A stretch of 64,000 nucleotides of DNA from Planococcus soli (GCF_016881065.1 NZ_WXYN01000050.1:1-64000), one strand, 5' to 3'. Positions 7,733 through 16,362 are shown, counted from the first letter of the stretch. Numbers and translations are program-made. Notes: a model not told the origin generated them from the sequence alone.

Positions 7733-8754
7733 GATTTTTCAGACATTTGACTCTTCAGTCTTTTCGAAGCAGACGAAGGCGAATCATTATATCCTTTACA
7801 TGAAGCCTCTTTCTTAGCCTCCTCCAATATTTCTTCGAAATTAATATTATTTAAGTTTTCCACATTAATTCTCATTCGAATTAATGTACCTGTAATATCA
7901 CAATCTTCAACACTTTCTTCAGAAAGGCTATAGGTTATAGCTTTATTCCCCGATGCAATACTAAAATAACCATTAGTCTTTTCAACAATTCTTCTAACAA
8001 GTGCAAGACCATAACCTGAGTTTTTATAATCTTCAGGAGCATACGCATGATTCGATAATGCAGATAGACCTGGTATCATTGCCTTTTTAATAGCATCTTC
8101 ATCAGTTGGTTGACCAAACCAACTCTCCTCAATATCAAATGGCACCGTTTTTACTAATCCAACCCCTAAATCAGCGATTGCTACTTCTACACTATTGGTA
8201 GCTGGATAGAATTGAGAACCATAATAAAATTGCTTAGTTTGTGAATGGTCAAAGATATTTCTAATCATTTCTCTCACAACGAATTCAAATAAATTTTTAA
8301 CTTCTTCTTCACTATCCTTACCAAAGTCCTTAAGCATCTTCGTAACAATATCGCTTGAAATCTCATCATAGTAAGTTTCAATTGTTTTGCTTTGGGATTG
8401 CAACGAATCAAATAATTCAGTTAAAACTATTTTTGCAGGAGCAATGTAGTTAGGTCCTCTGCTAAATGAACGTGCATCGGAAAGCCCTAATTTTTGAAAA
8501 ATCCCCATAGTTTCCCCATACGAAATAGCATCTCTATTTAAATTTTCAATTGATTCAAGCTTATGAGCTATATCATCTTCTTTTAATCTATCAATTGTGG
8601 AGAGCAGTATAATAGCTCCAGCTGGTTCGATAAAATTGAGCGAAGAAAAATCGAAAATTAACTCTATTGAATCCTCTAGGTAAAAGTTTTTTTCCTTAAG
8701 ATGCTTTGTCATTCTCATCATGTTATCGTATTTCATGTTGACTATACTGACCAT
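7729..8754 (-). CDS. STAS-like domain plus GHKL ATPase, candidate sensor of a two-gene system
   Basis: A 341-residue protein. Residues 25-60 (ELIFDFSSLNFIEPAGAIIL) look like a STAS/anti-sigma-antagonist strand-helix unit. The C-terminal half is a GHKL (HATPase_c) fold: N-box FEFVVREMIRNIFDH (157-170, Asn166), G1 box IADLGVGL (193-200), G2 box SGYGLALVRR (246-255). This resembles anti-sigma kinases or stress-module ATPases more than a sensor kinase: no phosphoacceptor histidine or transmembrane segment is seen. GGGGGG precedes the ATG by 5 nt. It is coupled to the membrane gene downstream and lies next to a PLD-like nuclease gene. Target is unknown. Confidence 0.65.
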   Translation of the reverse strand: MVSIVNMKYDNMMRMTKHLKEKNFYLEDSIELIFDFSSLNFIEPAGAIILLSTIDRLKEDDIAHKLESIENLNRDAISYGETMGIFQKLGLSDARSFSRGPNYIAPAKIVLTELFDSLQSQSKTIETYYDEISSDIVTKMLKDFGKDSEEEVKNLFEFVVREMIRNIFDHSQTKQFYYGSQFYPATNSVEVAIADLGVGLVKTVPFDIEESWFGQPTDEDAIKKAMIPGLSALSNHAYAPEDYKNSGYGLALVRRIVEKTNGYFSIASGNKAITYSLSEESVEDCDITGTLIRMRINVENLNNINFEEILEEAKKEASCKGYNDSPSSASKRLKSQMSEKS

Positions 8755-8821
8755 GATTTCCCCCCTAATTCAAATCATATTTCCATTTTTTTGAACTTCT
8801 TAATTACATACTAGAAATTTT

Positions 8822-9859
8822 CTATATTGAATCTTCAATTATTCCGATTACATGGTTAGCAAATTCTTCAGTCAATTGAATCTTGTCTGATCCATACTTT
8901 AATCCATTGAGGTTGTTTCCTTTGTTATTTTTCGTTATAGGTACATCGGAATTGTATGATTCTTGTATATTTGAAAGAGTGTTGTCAAAAGTATTCCAGC
9001 TTTGACTATAAGCTGGACAAAGGTTTTTCCCTTTAACTTCCCATGGCCATCTACTAGAGGTTCCTTCCAAGTAATAAGGCCCTTCGATAACCTCAAAGTA
9101 GCCTAATAACTTTGTCGTTCCCACCCCATAACAGATAAGAACATCCCCCTCCCTTACAGAAGCAGGTCTTTTTTTAGAAAAATGAAGCTCCTGTATACCA
9201 GTCGACAGCTTTCTGTTCTCAGTAAAAGGATCGTCTGATACTCCAACAGGCTTGATAAAGTAACGCTTGTCAGAAGTGACTGCATGCTTTTTTTTACTGA
9301 ATATATCGTTGACAGTTAAACTTATTTTTGGCTGTTTCTGAACGGGATATATTCTCGAAAAGGCATCAATTTTTTTTATTACTTCTTCTAATTCACTTGT
9401 AGACAAGCTGCTCCTCTCTACACTTTGAACTTCCTTAATCAACTGCATCAATTGATGACTATCGTCAATTAAAATTCCCCATTCATGATTGGTCTTTAAC
9501 CCTGCATTAGTAAAATTAGCAGACGTAACTATACCCTGTAAGGGATTTCCTGATTTTAAAGCAATATATATCTTTCCGTGTAAGTCGTTATCAATATAGA
9601 CGCTATTACTGATATTATTCTTTTGGCAATTCAAGCAAAAGGAATGAAGTGAGTTCGATTTTTTAAATAAATCAGCATCATTATCCTTCAAAGTAGTGGT
9701 CAACGAGATATGTTTAATACCCGTCTCGTTCAATTGGTTAAAGAAATCATCAAACGATTCCATTAAAAAGGGACTCACGATTTTAAGTTCATCTGCACCC
9801 ACAAGAATATCTTTAATATCACTGTAATGATTTGAATGAATGTTATTTAATATTTTCAC
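8822..9859 (-). CDS. PLD-like nuclease fused to an EVE/PUA-like domain
   Basis: About 345 residues from a GTG at 9859, chosen because GAGAGG lies 11 nt upstream. The frame is open to a TTG at 9886 without a ribosome binding site. The N-terminal half is a phospholipase D-like phosphodiesterase of restriction-enzyme type: LHGKIYI (His94, Lys96), then GIVTSANFTNAGL (Ser113, Asn115) and NHEWGILI. The C-terminal half (KRYFIKPVG..., VREGDVLICYGVGTTKLLGYFEVIEGPYY) resembles an EVE/PUA-like fold, which often reads modified bases. The combination suggests modification-dependent restriction. That activity is inferred, and the C-terminal assignment is by resemblance only. A terminator closes the far end of the intergenic region. 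Confidence 0.6.
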   Translation of the reverse strand: MKILNNIHSNHYSDIKDILVGADELKIVSPFLMESFDDFFNQLNETGIKHISLTTTLKDNDADLFKKSNSLHSFCLNCQKNNISNSVYIDNDLHGKIYIALKSGNPLQGIVTSANFTNAGLKTNHEWGILIDDSHQLMQLIKEVQSVERSSLSTSELEEVIKKIDAFSRIYPVQKQPKISLTVNDIFSKKKHAVTSDKRYFIKPVGVSDDPFTENRKLSTGIQELHFSKKRPASVREGDVLICYGVGTTKLLGYFEVIEGPYYLEGTSSRWPWEVKGKNLCPAYSQSWNTFDNTLSNIQESYNSDVPITKNNKGNNLNGLKYGSDKIQLTEEFANHVIGIIEDSI

Positions 9860-10269
9860 GATGTCAACTACCTCTCTAAATGGCAATATTACCCTTTACA
9901 TAAGTATACATCTTTTAACTTCTGACTTTTCAGAAAACCAAAAATTTAAATTACTAAAAAATAAGATTAGCTCTAAATAAATTTTCTCTGATTTATTCCC
10001 TTATAAAAACAAAAAGAGCTAAGTCAAATGACCAAGCTCTTTTGTGAAGTTGCGTTACTATAAAAGTTTACTAGCTCTTTACAGAACCAATATGCCATTG
10101 CTTAATTCGATTTAAAGCCGAACAAGGACACCGCAAGTTCCTTGTAATCGTACCTTAATTGCATCTACTTTGTCATTCTCCAGAATGAACTGCGCGGTTT
10201 CTTTTGCTTTTTTTAAAACATCGACAAATTGATTTGCTGCTACTAATACCTTAATGATCGACGAGGGAT
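9860..10269. other. Gene-free stretch upstream of the PLD gene
   Basis: The only clear structure is the terminator hairpin at 10011-10043. Between about 10060 and 10269 there are disrupted codon-like stretches but no frame I can support. This may be degraded insertion-sequence DNA continuous with the ATPase fragment next to it. Confidence 0.4.
10011..10043. terminator. Bidirectional terminator hairpin
   Basis: AAAGAGCT (10013-10020) pairs with its inverse at 10035-10042. An inner GTCA/TGAC pairing extends the stem. The A and T flanks give U-tracts on both strands. Confidence 0.65.
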
Positions 10270-10563
10270 TTATAAAAGTTTTCCTATGGAAGTCTCTCCT
10301 AATATCCCAATGAACTCCAGCGTATTGCTAATGGCAGTTGATATGCAATGAGACTTCCGAACGATCCATATAAACCAGCTTGTATTAGATATCAATTCGT
10401 TTGCGGATGGAGCCGTTCTCATAATTCCGTTTGGCCCACCAGGATCAAAGCCATCTTGAAATTCAGAAAAAAAACGAACTTCCTCCAACATTTCCACATC
10501 GAGCAGATGCGCTTTATCCCACACGACCACCGGCATCAGCTGGTGAATATCCCGCATACTCAT
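10270..10563 (-). pseudogene. Fragment of a transposon AAA+ ATPase (ExeA/TniB-like)
   Basis: The segment PVVVWDKAHLLDVEMLEEVRFF resembles the Walker B region of the AAA ATPases encoded beside some insertion-sequence transposases, which usually read DEAHLL. Here the catalytic Asp-Glu pair is Asp-Lys. The protein has no Walker A motif, and after about residue 45 it stops resembling the family. The whole frame is only 97 codons. I read it as a decayed remnant of an insertion sequence within the SCC-like element. Confidence 0.45.
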
Positions 10564-10577
10564 TTTATTATTTTATA

Positions 10578-10988
10578 TTAATCGTCCATGCCCACTCTAA
10601 CAGGTAGTCTTTCAGTATAACTTGTCATAACAGGTTCCCCATCTAGTAATTCTAAACGAGCATCAAAGCTGTTTTCACCAATATGTTCCATATTCTCCAT
10701 TCCTGACACTTTCTTATGATTGAAAGTGTAAGTTCCACTTATAAGCCAAGTATCTTCCCCATACTCGTTGCTGCCTCGAACAATAGCATCTGGGTTCATA
10801 TCTTTTAAGTCAGCATATTCAATTTCAAGTTCTTTATTAGACTCAGGATAGTGTTCTTCTTGATACTTCTCAATAGCCTTGAAAACTTTCTTATCATCTT
10901 TACTGAAATCGGAACATCCAGCTATCACCATAAATATAGAAGCTACTGCTATTGTTATAAAAACCTTTAAAATTGGTCTTTGTCTCAT
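10578..10988 (-). CDS. Small lipoprotein, function unknown
   Basis: A 136-residue protein starting at 10988, where GAGG lies 5 nt before the ATG. The frame is open 26 codons further upstream without a ribosome binding site. A lipoprotein signal peptide ends at the lipobox IAGC (Cys near residue 24). The mature part is an acidic alpha/beta domain (KVFKAIEKYQEEHYPESNKELEIEYAD... DTWLISGTYTF). It resembles Bacillus-type lipoproteins of unknown role. It is expected to be anchored on the outer face of the membrane. It appears to be a single gene. Confidence 0.65.
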   Translation of the reverse strand: MRQRPILKVFITIAVASIFMVIAGCSDFSKDDKKVFKAIEKYQEEHYPESNKELEIEYADLKDMNPDAIVRGSNEYGEDTWLISGTYTFNHKKVSGMENMEHIGENSFDARLELLDGEPVMTSYTERLPVRVGMDD

Positions 10989-11454
10989 ACTTCTTCCTCT
11001 TTTCTTTTTATATAATAAGTAAATGTGATGGACAAGTAAAAAACACACCAACGACAATTTATACATAATCTGCTGGATAAGCTACCTCACAACCCTCTGT
11101 AACCGATGACATTGCATTTATCGTCCTACAATTCTACACCAGCTTCAGGTGGATTTTGTTAGTCCCATCATTATTTTCACCTTTTCAGGATTTTTTTATA
11201 TGTATGTTCCACTTATTTTTAAAGTATCATTGCCGTACGGGCTTTTATTTTCAATAAATACCATATATAGATTAGTAACATTTCCTGTTATTTGTAAAAT
11301 GGTGATCTCTTTGTGTTTTAGCGAGCTTATTCTAAGCATATGATCGCAGCAAATGATGGAGCATTAGAGCGAACTCATGGCAATATAATAAAGACCTAAC
11401 ATATAGGAAAGAACATCCCACAGCCAAGTCTTTATAAATTACAAATTACTACTC
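10989..11454. other. Gene-free stretch between two small genes
   Basis: About 465 bp. A 64-codon plus-strand frame at 11149-11343 lacks a ribosome binding site and is AT-rich hydrophobic noise. No strong hairpin or repeat is seen. Confidence 0.4.
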
Positions 11455-11676
11455 CTAAAAAATATAACTGTGTAGTAAGAATGCTAAAATAGTCAAAGTG
11501 AGTCCAATCATACAAAAATATAAACTTTTACGACTTTCTGTGGAGGTACTTCCATCAGATACAGCACGCAACCCGAAATAAGCAGTAACTATTGAAATTA
11601 TGCCCGCTAGAAAAGTAAATGAAAATAGAGCAACAGCACCAGCCGTTATACTTATTTTTCCGTATTTATTATTCAA
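11455..11676 (-). CDS. Small two-span membrane protein
   Basis: A 73-residue protein with two hydrophobic segments (about residues 10-33 and 50-72) separated by a charged loop DGSTSTESRKS. This layout resembles DUF4190-type small membrane proteins. The GAVALFSFTFLAGIISIVTAYFGL core is compatible with that family, but the match is weak. Directly upstream on the same strand lies another small membrane protein, 21 bp away, so the pair is probably one operon. Confidence 0.45.
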   Translation of the reverse strand: MNNKYGKISITAGAVALFSFTFLAGIISIVTAYFGLRAVSDGSTSTESRKSLYFCMIGLTLTILAFLLHSYIF

Positions 11677-11697
11677 TTTTATTAACCCCGCTTTCTA

Positions 11698-11985
11698 CTA
11701 ATTACCCCAACGCTTAAGGGTTCGATTTTTAACATCTCTTAAATCTTTGTTTGTTATTTCTACCTTATATGGTTCTCCCATGTTGTGATTATAGTTCCAG
11801 TAACCAAAGACCCCCATACTTAAGACAGAACCTATGAGTAGTATTTTTGTGATGTATTTCAATCGAATCGTAGAAAATTTACTATCAATCTCTTTTATTT
11901 TCTCTTTGTCGACGTTTTGTATCATCTTTCCTACTTGCCCTTTAGTTTTAGTTAGAAAATCCTCTGGTTCCTTTTTTTCATTCAT
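11698..11985 (-). CDS. Small single-span membrane protein, unknown
   Basis: A 95-residue protein starting at 11985, supported by AAGGAGG with about 7-nt spacing. The frame extends 15 codons upstream without need. The N-terminal half is charged and helical, with a possible coiled coil around residues 14-35. It is followed by one transmembrane span (ITKILLIGSVLSMGVFGYW) and a short basic tail. I recognise no family. It lies upstream of the two-span protein. Confidence 0.5.
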   Translation of the reverse strand: MNEKKEPEDFLTKTKGQVGKMIQNVDKEKIKEIDSKFSTIRLKYITKILLIGSVLSMGVFGYWNYNHNMGEPYKVEITNKDLRDVKNRTLKRWGN

Positions 11986-12303
11986 ACTTACGCCTCCTTT
12001 TTTGTTATTTAATTTATTTTTATGAAACAAATAAAATAATACAATCTATTAGTGAAAAGTACTCAAAACGGCGGTACATTTGTACATAACCCCTGAATCA
12101 GTTCCCGCCCAGTCTTCTGTAACTCCACTTCGTTATTCTCCTACGTAACGACCCTTAATACTTACTCCAAATAATCTTAATCAGACACCATTTAAATCAA
12201 TCAACAAATCACCCTCTTCCCAGATTCTAAAGAACTACTTCTTCCGACCTATCTAGCCTAACTATACCTTACATCAACAGAATAAGATAAACTAATAATT
12301 TAC
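11986..12303. other. Gene-free stretch downstream of the micropeptides
   Basis: About 315 bp. It contains direct runs such as TACATTTGTACATAAC but no supported gene, terminator or repeat. Confidence 0.35.
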
Positions 12304-12375
12304 TTAGATTCCATATTTTCCAATGACGATGCAAAATACCAAACCAATAAGTGTTCCTAAAGAAAAGAATCCCAT
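12304..12375 (-). CDS. Micropeptide B copy 1: 23-aa membrane peptide
   Basis: A 23-codon ATG frame preceded by GGAG with about 8-nt spacing. The peptide is MGFFSLGTLIGLVFCIVIGK plus three residues, one hydrophobic span. It is homologous by eye to the 29-aa peptide at 5108-5197 of the small element and keeps the same order after micropeptide A. It starts 22 nt after the end of micropeptide A. Confidence 0.55.
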   Translation of the reverse strand: MGFFSLGTLIGLVFCIVIGKYGI

Positions 12376-12397
12376 TCAATTCACTCCAGTCCGTTTT

Positions 12398-12484
12398 TTA
12401 TTTTGTACTTATCGCATCTTTTACAGCAAAGAATACTGAGATTCCGAACATTACCCCTGCTTTAAATAGGCTTATACTTGTCAT
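12398..12484 (-). CDS. Micropeptide A copy 1: 28-aa hydrophobic peptide
   Basis: A 28-codon ATG frame with a near-perfect ribosome binding site, AAGGAGGTGA, ending 4 nt before the start. The peptide contains SLFKAGVMFGISVFFAVKDA. The copy in the small element (5212-5301) has the same ribosome binding site spacing and a DLFKAGVTFGVSIYVYAKK core. It begins 28 nt after the recombinase stop codon and is likely cotranscribed with it. Possible roles (toxin-like peptide, membrane tether, recombinase accessory) are speculation. Confidence 0.65.
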   Translation of the reverse strand: MTSISLFKAGVMFGISVFFAVKDAISTK

Positions 12485-12512
12485 GACATCACCTCCTTAA
12501 ATGAAAATATTT

Positions 12513-14189
12513 CTAAAGCTCCAAAAACACAGTAAAAGAAGGAGAAAGATCATCGTCATCAGATGATCTTTCTCCTTCTGGAGTGGTGAAGTGTTTGACC
12601 ACTTCTTTATTTAATTGGATTTTGATCGAGTCGATCTCCCTACTTTCAGAGATGGTTATTTTATTTATGAGTAGATGTAATAGGTGTTTTCTCTGTTCTC
12701 GGGTTAATGATTCTTCAAACATTTTTGTGAAGCTATTCATAACGTCTTTTACTAAAGTAAAGTTTACTTCTATTGTGTCGTCTTGCCACATCTTACTTTT
12801 TATTGGTGCCTTACGTTCTTCTAATCCCTCTTTCTCCTCATTTAAGGTAGCTAATCGGACGATAAGATCGTCCTTTTCAACAACCCCCTCTTCAAACAGT
12901 CCCAGTATCTTGTCTTTTCTAAGTTGGATAGAATCAATTGCTTTTTCCAACATCTTATAGTCGTTTTGCAGAGGTGTCCGATTCTTCTCACGCTCACTAT
13001 TTATCTTCAATACAATACTCTTTATCAATATGTCGTTATTTGCAACATTAGCGATCTTAGTAAGCACGTATTCATCTGCATAGTTTACTCGGATACCATT
13101 TGATCGACAAACCGTACTTCCTTTGTTCTTCCAAGCCCCACAAACATAGTACTCCAGTACTCGTTTTGTTCCGTCTTTTGTTTTATTGGTTGTTCTGCCA
13201 AGTACCATGCCTGAATTGCACACAGGGCATCTAATAATCCCCGTCAAAGGGTGTTCACCACTATGAATCCGATTAGGTCTGCCTCCTCTGCTCTTCATAA
13301 TAGCTAGCGTCTGGTCCCACGTATCTTGTGAAATTAGCGGTACATGCTTACCTTTTTCCATTATCGGATCTGGATTAATATTATTACGCCTTTTTTCATT
13401 CCAATCCCTTCTGACATTAAATCGAATAATACCAACATATAAAGGATTTTGGAGTATCTGCTTTACACTATTAATCGAAAAACTTTTCTTTCTTTTAGTT
13501 TGATGACCTGCTCTATTTAATTGACCGGCGATTGACTTGTAACCGAAGCCCCCCGTATATAAATCAAAGATTTTTCTAACTGTCTGCGCCTCTTCTTCAT
13601 TAATAATAAGTTTGGAGGCTGCCCTGTTTCGGTCATCAACTTCTGTTGAATCTATATCGTATCCGAGTACCCTACCGCCATTCCAATAACCAGCCCTTGC
13701 CCTCGCTAACATTCCCATCTTTACGTTTTCCGATATATTAGCTCTTTCAAATTCCGATATTGCTGCCATCATCTGAAATTGAAGTTTCCCCGACGGACTT
13801 TCCGTTTCGTATTTTTCTGTATAAGATCTAAAACCTATGTTTTTAGTCTTCAACATCTCCACGATGTTTAACAAATCAATACTCTTTCTAGAAAAACGAT
13901 TCATTTTCCAAACTAACACTATATCGAATTCTTTATTGTGTGCACCACTTAAGAGCTGTTGAAGTGCAGGCCTACCTGAGATGTTTTTGCCGCTGATTCC
14001 TCGATCTACATACTCCCCGCATACTTCATAACCCTCTTTTTTACAGAACTCACGTAATAGTCGAACCTGTTCATCTATGCTATATCCTTCTTCAGCTTGC
14101 TCTACAGTAGAAACCCGAGCATAAATTGCGGCCTTTTTCTTCTTTTCAATTGGCTGTGCCAGTTTATTGTACTCATTAGATAGATGCAA
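12513..14189 (-). CDS. ccrC: CcrC-like large serine recombinase
   Basis: A 558-residue large serine recombinase, the size recalled for CcrC of staphylococcal cassettes. The resolvase domain begins AAIYARVSTVEQ with nucleophile Ser27. The conserved arginines of KMNRFSRK lie near 98-101 and the ISEFERANISENVKMG helix follows. The recombinase domain spans about residues 170-300. A zinc ribbon uses Cys321, Cys324, Cys350 and Cys361, and a coiled coil (about 400-450) precedes the C-terminal domain. It is expected to excise and insert the element at the rlmH 3' end. The ccrC rather than ccrA/B assignment rests on size and on being a single gene. A GGGGGG run precedes the ATG. The two micropeptides follow at once. 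Confidence 0.8.
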   Translation of the reverse strand: MHLSNEYNKLAQPIEKKKKAAIYARVSTVEQAEEGYSIDEQVRLLREFCKKEGYEVCGEYVDRGISGKNISGRPALQQLLSGAHNKEFDIVLVWKMNRFSRKSIDLLNIVEMLKTKNIGFRSYTEKYETESPSGKLQFQMMAAISEFERANISENVKMGMLARARAGYWNGGRVLGYDIDSTEVDDRNRAASKLIINEEEAQTVRKIFDLYTGGFGYKSIAGQLNRAGHQTKRKKSFSINSVKQILQNPLYVGIIRFNVRRDWNEKRRNNINPDPIMEKGKHVPLISQDTWDQTLAIMKSRGGRPNRIHSGEHPLTGIIRCPVCNSGMVLGRTTNKTKDGTKRVLEYYVCGAWKNKGSTVCRSNGIRVNYADEYVLTKIANVANNDILIKSIVLKINSEREKNRTPLQNDYKMLEKAIDSIQLRKDKILGLFEEGVVEKDDLIVRLATLNEEKEGLEERKAPIKSKMWQDDTIEVNFTLVKDVMNSFTKMFEESLTREQRKHLLHLLINKITISESREIDSIKIQLNKEVVKHFTTPEGERSSDDDDLSPSFTVFLEL

Positions 14190-14288
14190 AGTTCTCCCCC
14201 CCTTTTGTACCCAGGCTTGTTCCTATTTAGAGCATGACTGCCTGGGAAAGTCGGCAATCTCTTTTATTATGTGTTTTTTTCTAAATTG

Positions 14289-14438
14289 TTATTCCTCTTT
14301 GGCTGGGTTATTCGCATGCAGGTCACTTTGTTCTTGATCATTTTCCGAGTTATTATTCATCAAATATGCCGTTACTGATTCTGCTAAGATATCTATTAAA
14401 ACTTTGTATTCATAGTCAATTGATACTTCATCTAGCAT
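14289..14438 (-). CDS. 49-aa acidic protein between helicase and recombinase genes
   Basis: ATG frame of 49 codons with AGGGGGG about 7 nt upstream. The acidic helical peptide begins MLDEVSIDYEYKVLIDILAE and ends in a polar tail. I recognise no family. The strong ribosome binding site and the position between the primase-helicase and the recombinase suggest a real backbone gene. Small DNA-binding or accessory proteins occupy the corresponding position in some staphylococcal cassettes, but no homology is claimed. Confidence 0.5.
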   Translation of the reverse strand: MLDEVSIDYEYKVLIDILAESVTAYLMNNNSENDQEQSDLHANNPAKEE

Positions 14439-14501
14439 GATTATTCCCCCCTCTAAATTGTTCAAAAAAATAATATATACTTAATCATTATTTTAAGAAT
14501 T

Positions 14502-14612
14502 GGCGGGGGGCGGGGGTGGGTAGTGATGAGATAATTTTTCTACTAAATTAATTAACTTACTTTTTATTTTTATCCAATTTTTCATTTTACCTATCCCCCT
14601 CGCCCCCCCCTA
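14502..14612. repeat. G-rich/C-rich imperfect inverted repeat at the end of the helicase gene
   Basis: GGCGGGGGGCGGGGGTGGG at 14502-14520 faces CTATCCCCCTCGCCCCCCCC at 14591-14610, making an imperfect inverted repeat with a spacer of about 70 bp of AT-rich DNA. The G tracts could form a quadruplex. The C run contains the first base of the helicase stop codon. It stands out in an otherwise AT-rich element. It may be a replication origin part or a transcription stop. Confidence 0.6.
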
Positions 14613-16307
14613 ATATTGAATAGCACTACCTGATATTGTAGGATGTGTAACATCTTCTAAATCTTCTACCTTTAAGCCATCATAATAGATAGCTCCCTTT
14701 ACCTTTTTTTTGATAATAGGAATCCTTTCATTTTCTAATACAATTTTGAAATGTTTCCAAAACAGCTGAAGCGATTTTGTTCCCTTGTCGTCTATGCCTT
14801 GCATATCCAGCCAGCGCAGATATTTCAAATGAAAATCGGCTTGCTTTGTCCGTTCGCCCTCTATCATTCTAATATGTTCTAAATAGAACTCCTTCACTGG
14901 ATTCTGATCAGTATTATAAGCATTTTGGCATTCATTTATAGCATCACTTTGACTAAACTGAAAGTTATTTAAACGTAATCGTTTCAATCCCTCCAAGGCC
15001 CAATTAAGGATACCTTGGAGTTCCTTTAACAATTCTTCCTTTAAGTTAACATTTCGTTCATCGGCGGAAAAAGTGCGATTAAAAGGTACAATCATTAGCT
15101 TTCGAAAGTAGCCATTTGTTACATCCATGGAATCTGGTAGGCTATTGACAAGAAAAAGAAGTCTACAGTATGGTGTGTAACTAATAGCCGGACGATATTT
15201 CAAGTTGACAGTTATCGTATCGCCACTGACAATCGCCTTAAAATTTTCTGTTTTCAAAGCTTTGCCCCCTAACTCATTTTCCGCAGCAATATTGATGGAT
15301 TTTCCAATCATGCTCTCCAAGCCGAATGGGTGACTGAAATCAGAGAGAGGTACGCTACTAACATTCTCTTTTCCTATCAACTCCGTTACAACAGAAGCCA
15401 AGACACTTTTTCCATTTGCTCCTCCACCATGGTAATAAACAGCTTTTTCTGCCTTGGTTTCAACCGAAAGCCAATAACCCACTAATTCTTGATGTACACC
15501 TATTAATTCAGCATCATGCAACGTAATATCCTCCATAAAGGTATTGAAGTTCGGTGCACCGGCAAGAGGATCATAATCAATCGGTATTTGGATAGTAGAT
15601 ATATATTTTGGAGAATGGGGATAGAGCTTATAAGTATCTAGGCTGAACATCCCATTCTTCAAGTTAATAAATTCACGTTGCACATTCATTTCGTCTACGT
15701 TGATAGCTTCACGCTGCAATGCTTTTACAACTTCCACCTCGTGAGAACTCTTCCAACTATTCCTACGTCCCTCATGCATGATCATCATGATAATTTTTCC
15801 TAACTTTACTTCAGACGGTTCTTCAAAAACACCTTTTAAGTTGTAAATAAATAAGCGTCCATCATTCGTTGAACGTAGATGGCACCTTTTTATGAAATGC
15901 TTTGCAAAGGCATTAGCATTAAAAGTAAAAGATTTTTTCTTTTCGTTATAAGAGTATCCACGCTCTTCCGCCCTGCTTACTGATAGAATCAGTTCTAGTT
16001 CCTTCAGTAAGGCCTCAGGTATAACTGTCTCTACTGTTCGCTCAGCCGTCTTGAAGGTTTCCATAGCCTCAGCCCTAGATGTTTTATTAACTTGGTACAT
16101 CAGAGCAGTAAAGTAGGCTAACCCCTCTTCCCGCATCACAGTGTTAAGTCCAGCAACTAACAATGAAAGACTATCTTTTACATTTACCGATTCAAGTAAA
16201 CCCTTTGTAATTATACTTGCGTCTAGTGGTCGTGCCTTTTGTACAGGATAATCAGTAATGTACTGATCCACGTCTTCTATTCTGAATGCGGCTCTATTCA
16301 TGCTCAT
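14610..16307 (-). CDS. D5/P4-type primase-helicase (Cch-like replication protein)
   Basis: About 565 residues from the ATG at 16307, chosen for AAAGGA 10 nt upstream. The frame is open to 16352 without a ribosome binding site. The C-terminal half is a superfamily 3 helicase of the phage D5 / plasmid P4 type: Walker A GGGANGKS (about 294-301), a B-like INIAAENELGG, the segment SGDTITVNLKYRP, and the sensor LLFLVNSLP. Staphylococcal cassettes carry a helicase (Cch or Cch2) just upstream of ccr that probably drives replication after excision. The same position here suggests the same role. The N-terminal about 200 residues are not recognised. Two unknown proteins lie upstream on the same strand. 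Confidence 0.8.
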   Translation of the reverse strand: MSMNRAAFRIEDVDQYITDYPVQKARPLDASIITKGLLESVNVKDSLSLLVAGLNTVMREEGLAYFTALMYQVNKTSRAEAMETFKTAERTVETVIPEALLKELELILSVSRAEERGYSYNEKKKSFTFNANAFAKHFIKRCHLRSTNDGRLFIYNLKGVFEEPSEVKLGKIIMMIMHEGRRNSWKSSHEVEVVKALQREAINVDEMNVQREFINLKNGMFSLDTYKLYPHSPKYISTIQIPIDYDPLAGAPNFNTFMEDITLHDAELIGVHQELVGYWLSVETKAEKAVYYHGGGANGKSVLASVVTELIGKENVSSVPLSDFSHPFGLESMIGKSINIAAENELGGKALKTENFKAIVSGDTITVNLKYRPAISYTPYCRLLFLVNSLPDSMDVTNGYFRKLMIVPFNRTFSADERNVNLKEELLKELQGILNWALEGLKRLRLNNFQFSQSDAINECQNAYNTDQNPVKEFYLEHIRMIEGERTKQADFHLKYLRWLDMQGIDDKGTKSLQLFWKHFKIVLENERIPIIKKKVKGAIYYDGLKVEDLEDVTHPTISGSAIQY

Positions 16308-16362
16308 TTTTATTGGTTCCTTTCTTTTGATGGAAGGACTCTTTTCCATCAAAGGGTACTTA

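Noticed and set aside
11149-11343. 64-codon plus-strand frame
   Set aside because: No ribosome binding site, AT-rich hydrophobic sequence, opposite to all neighbours.
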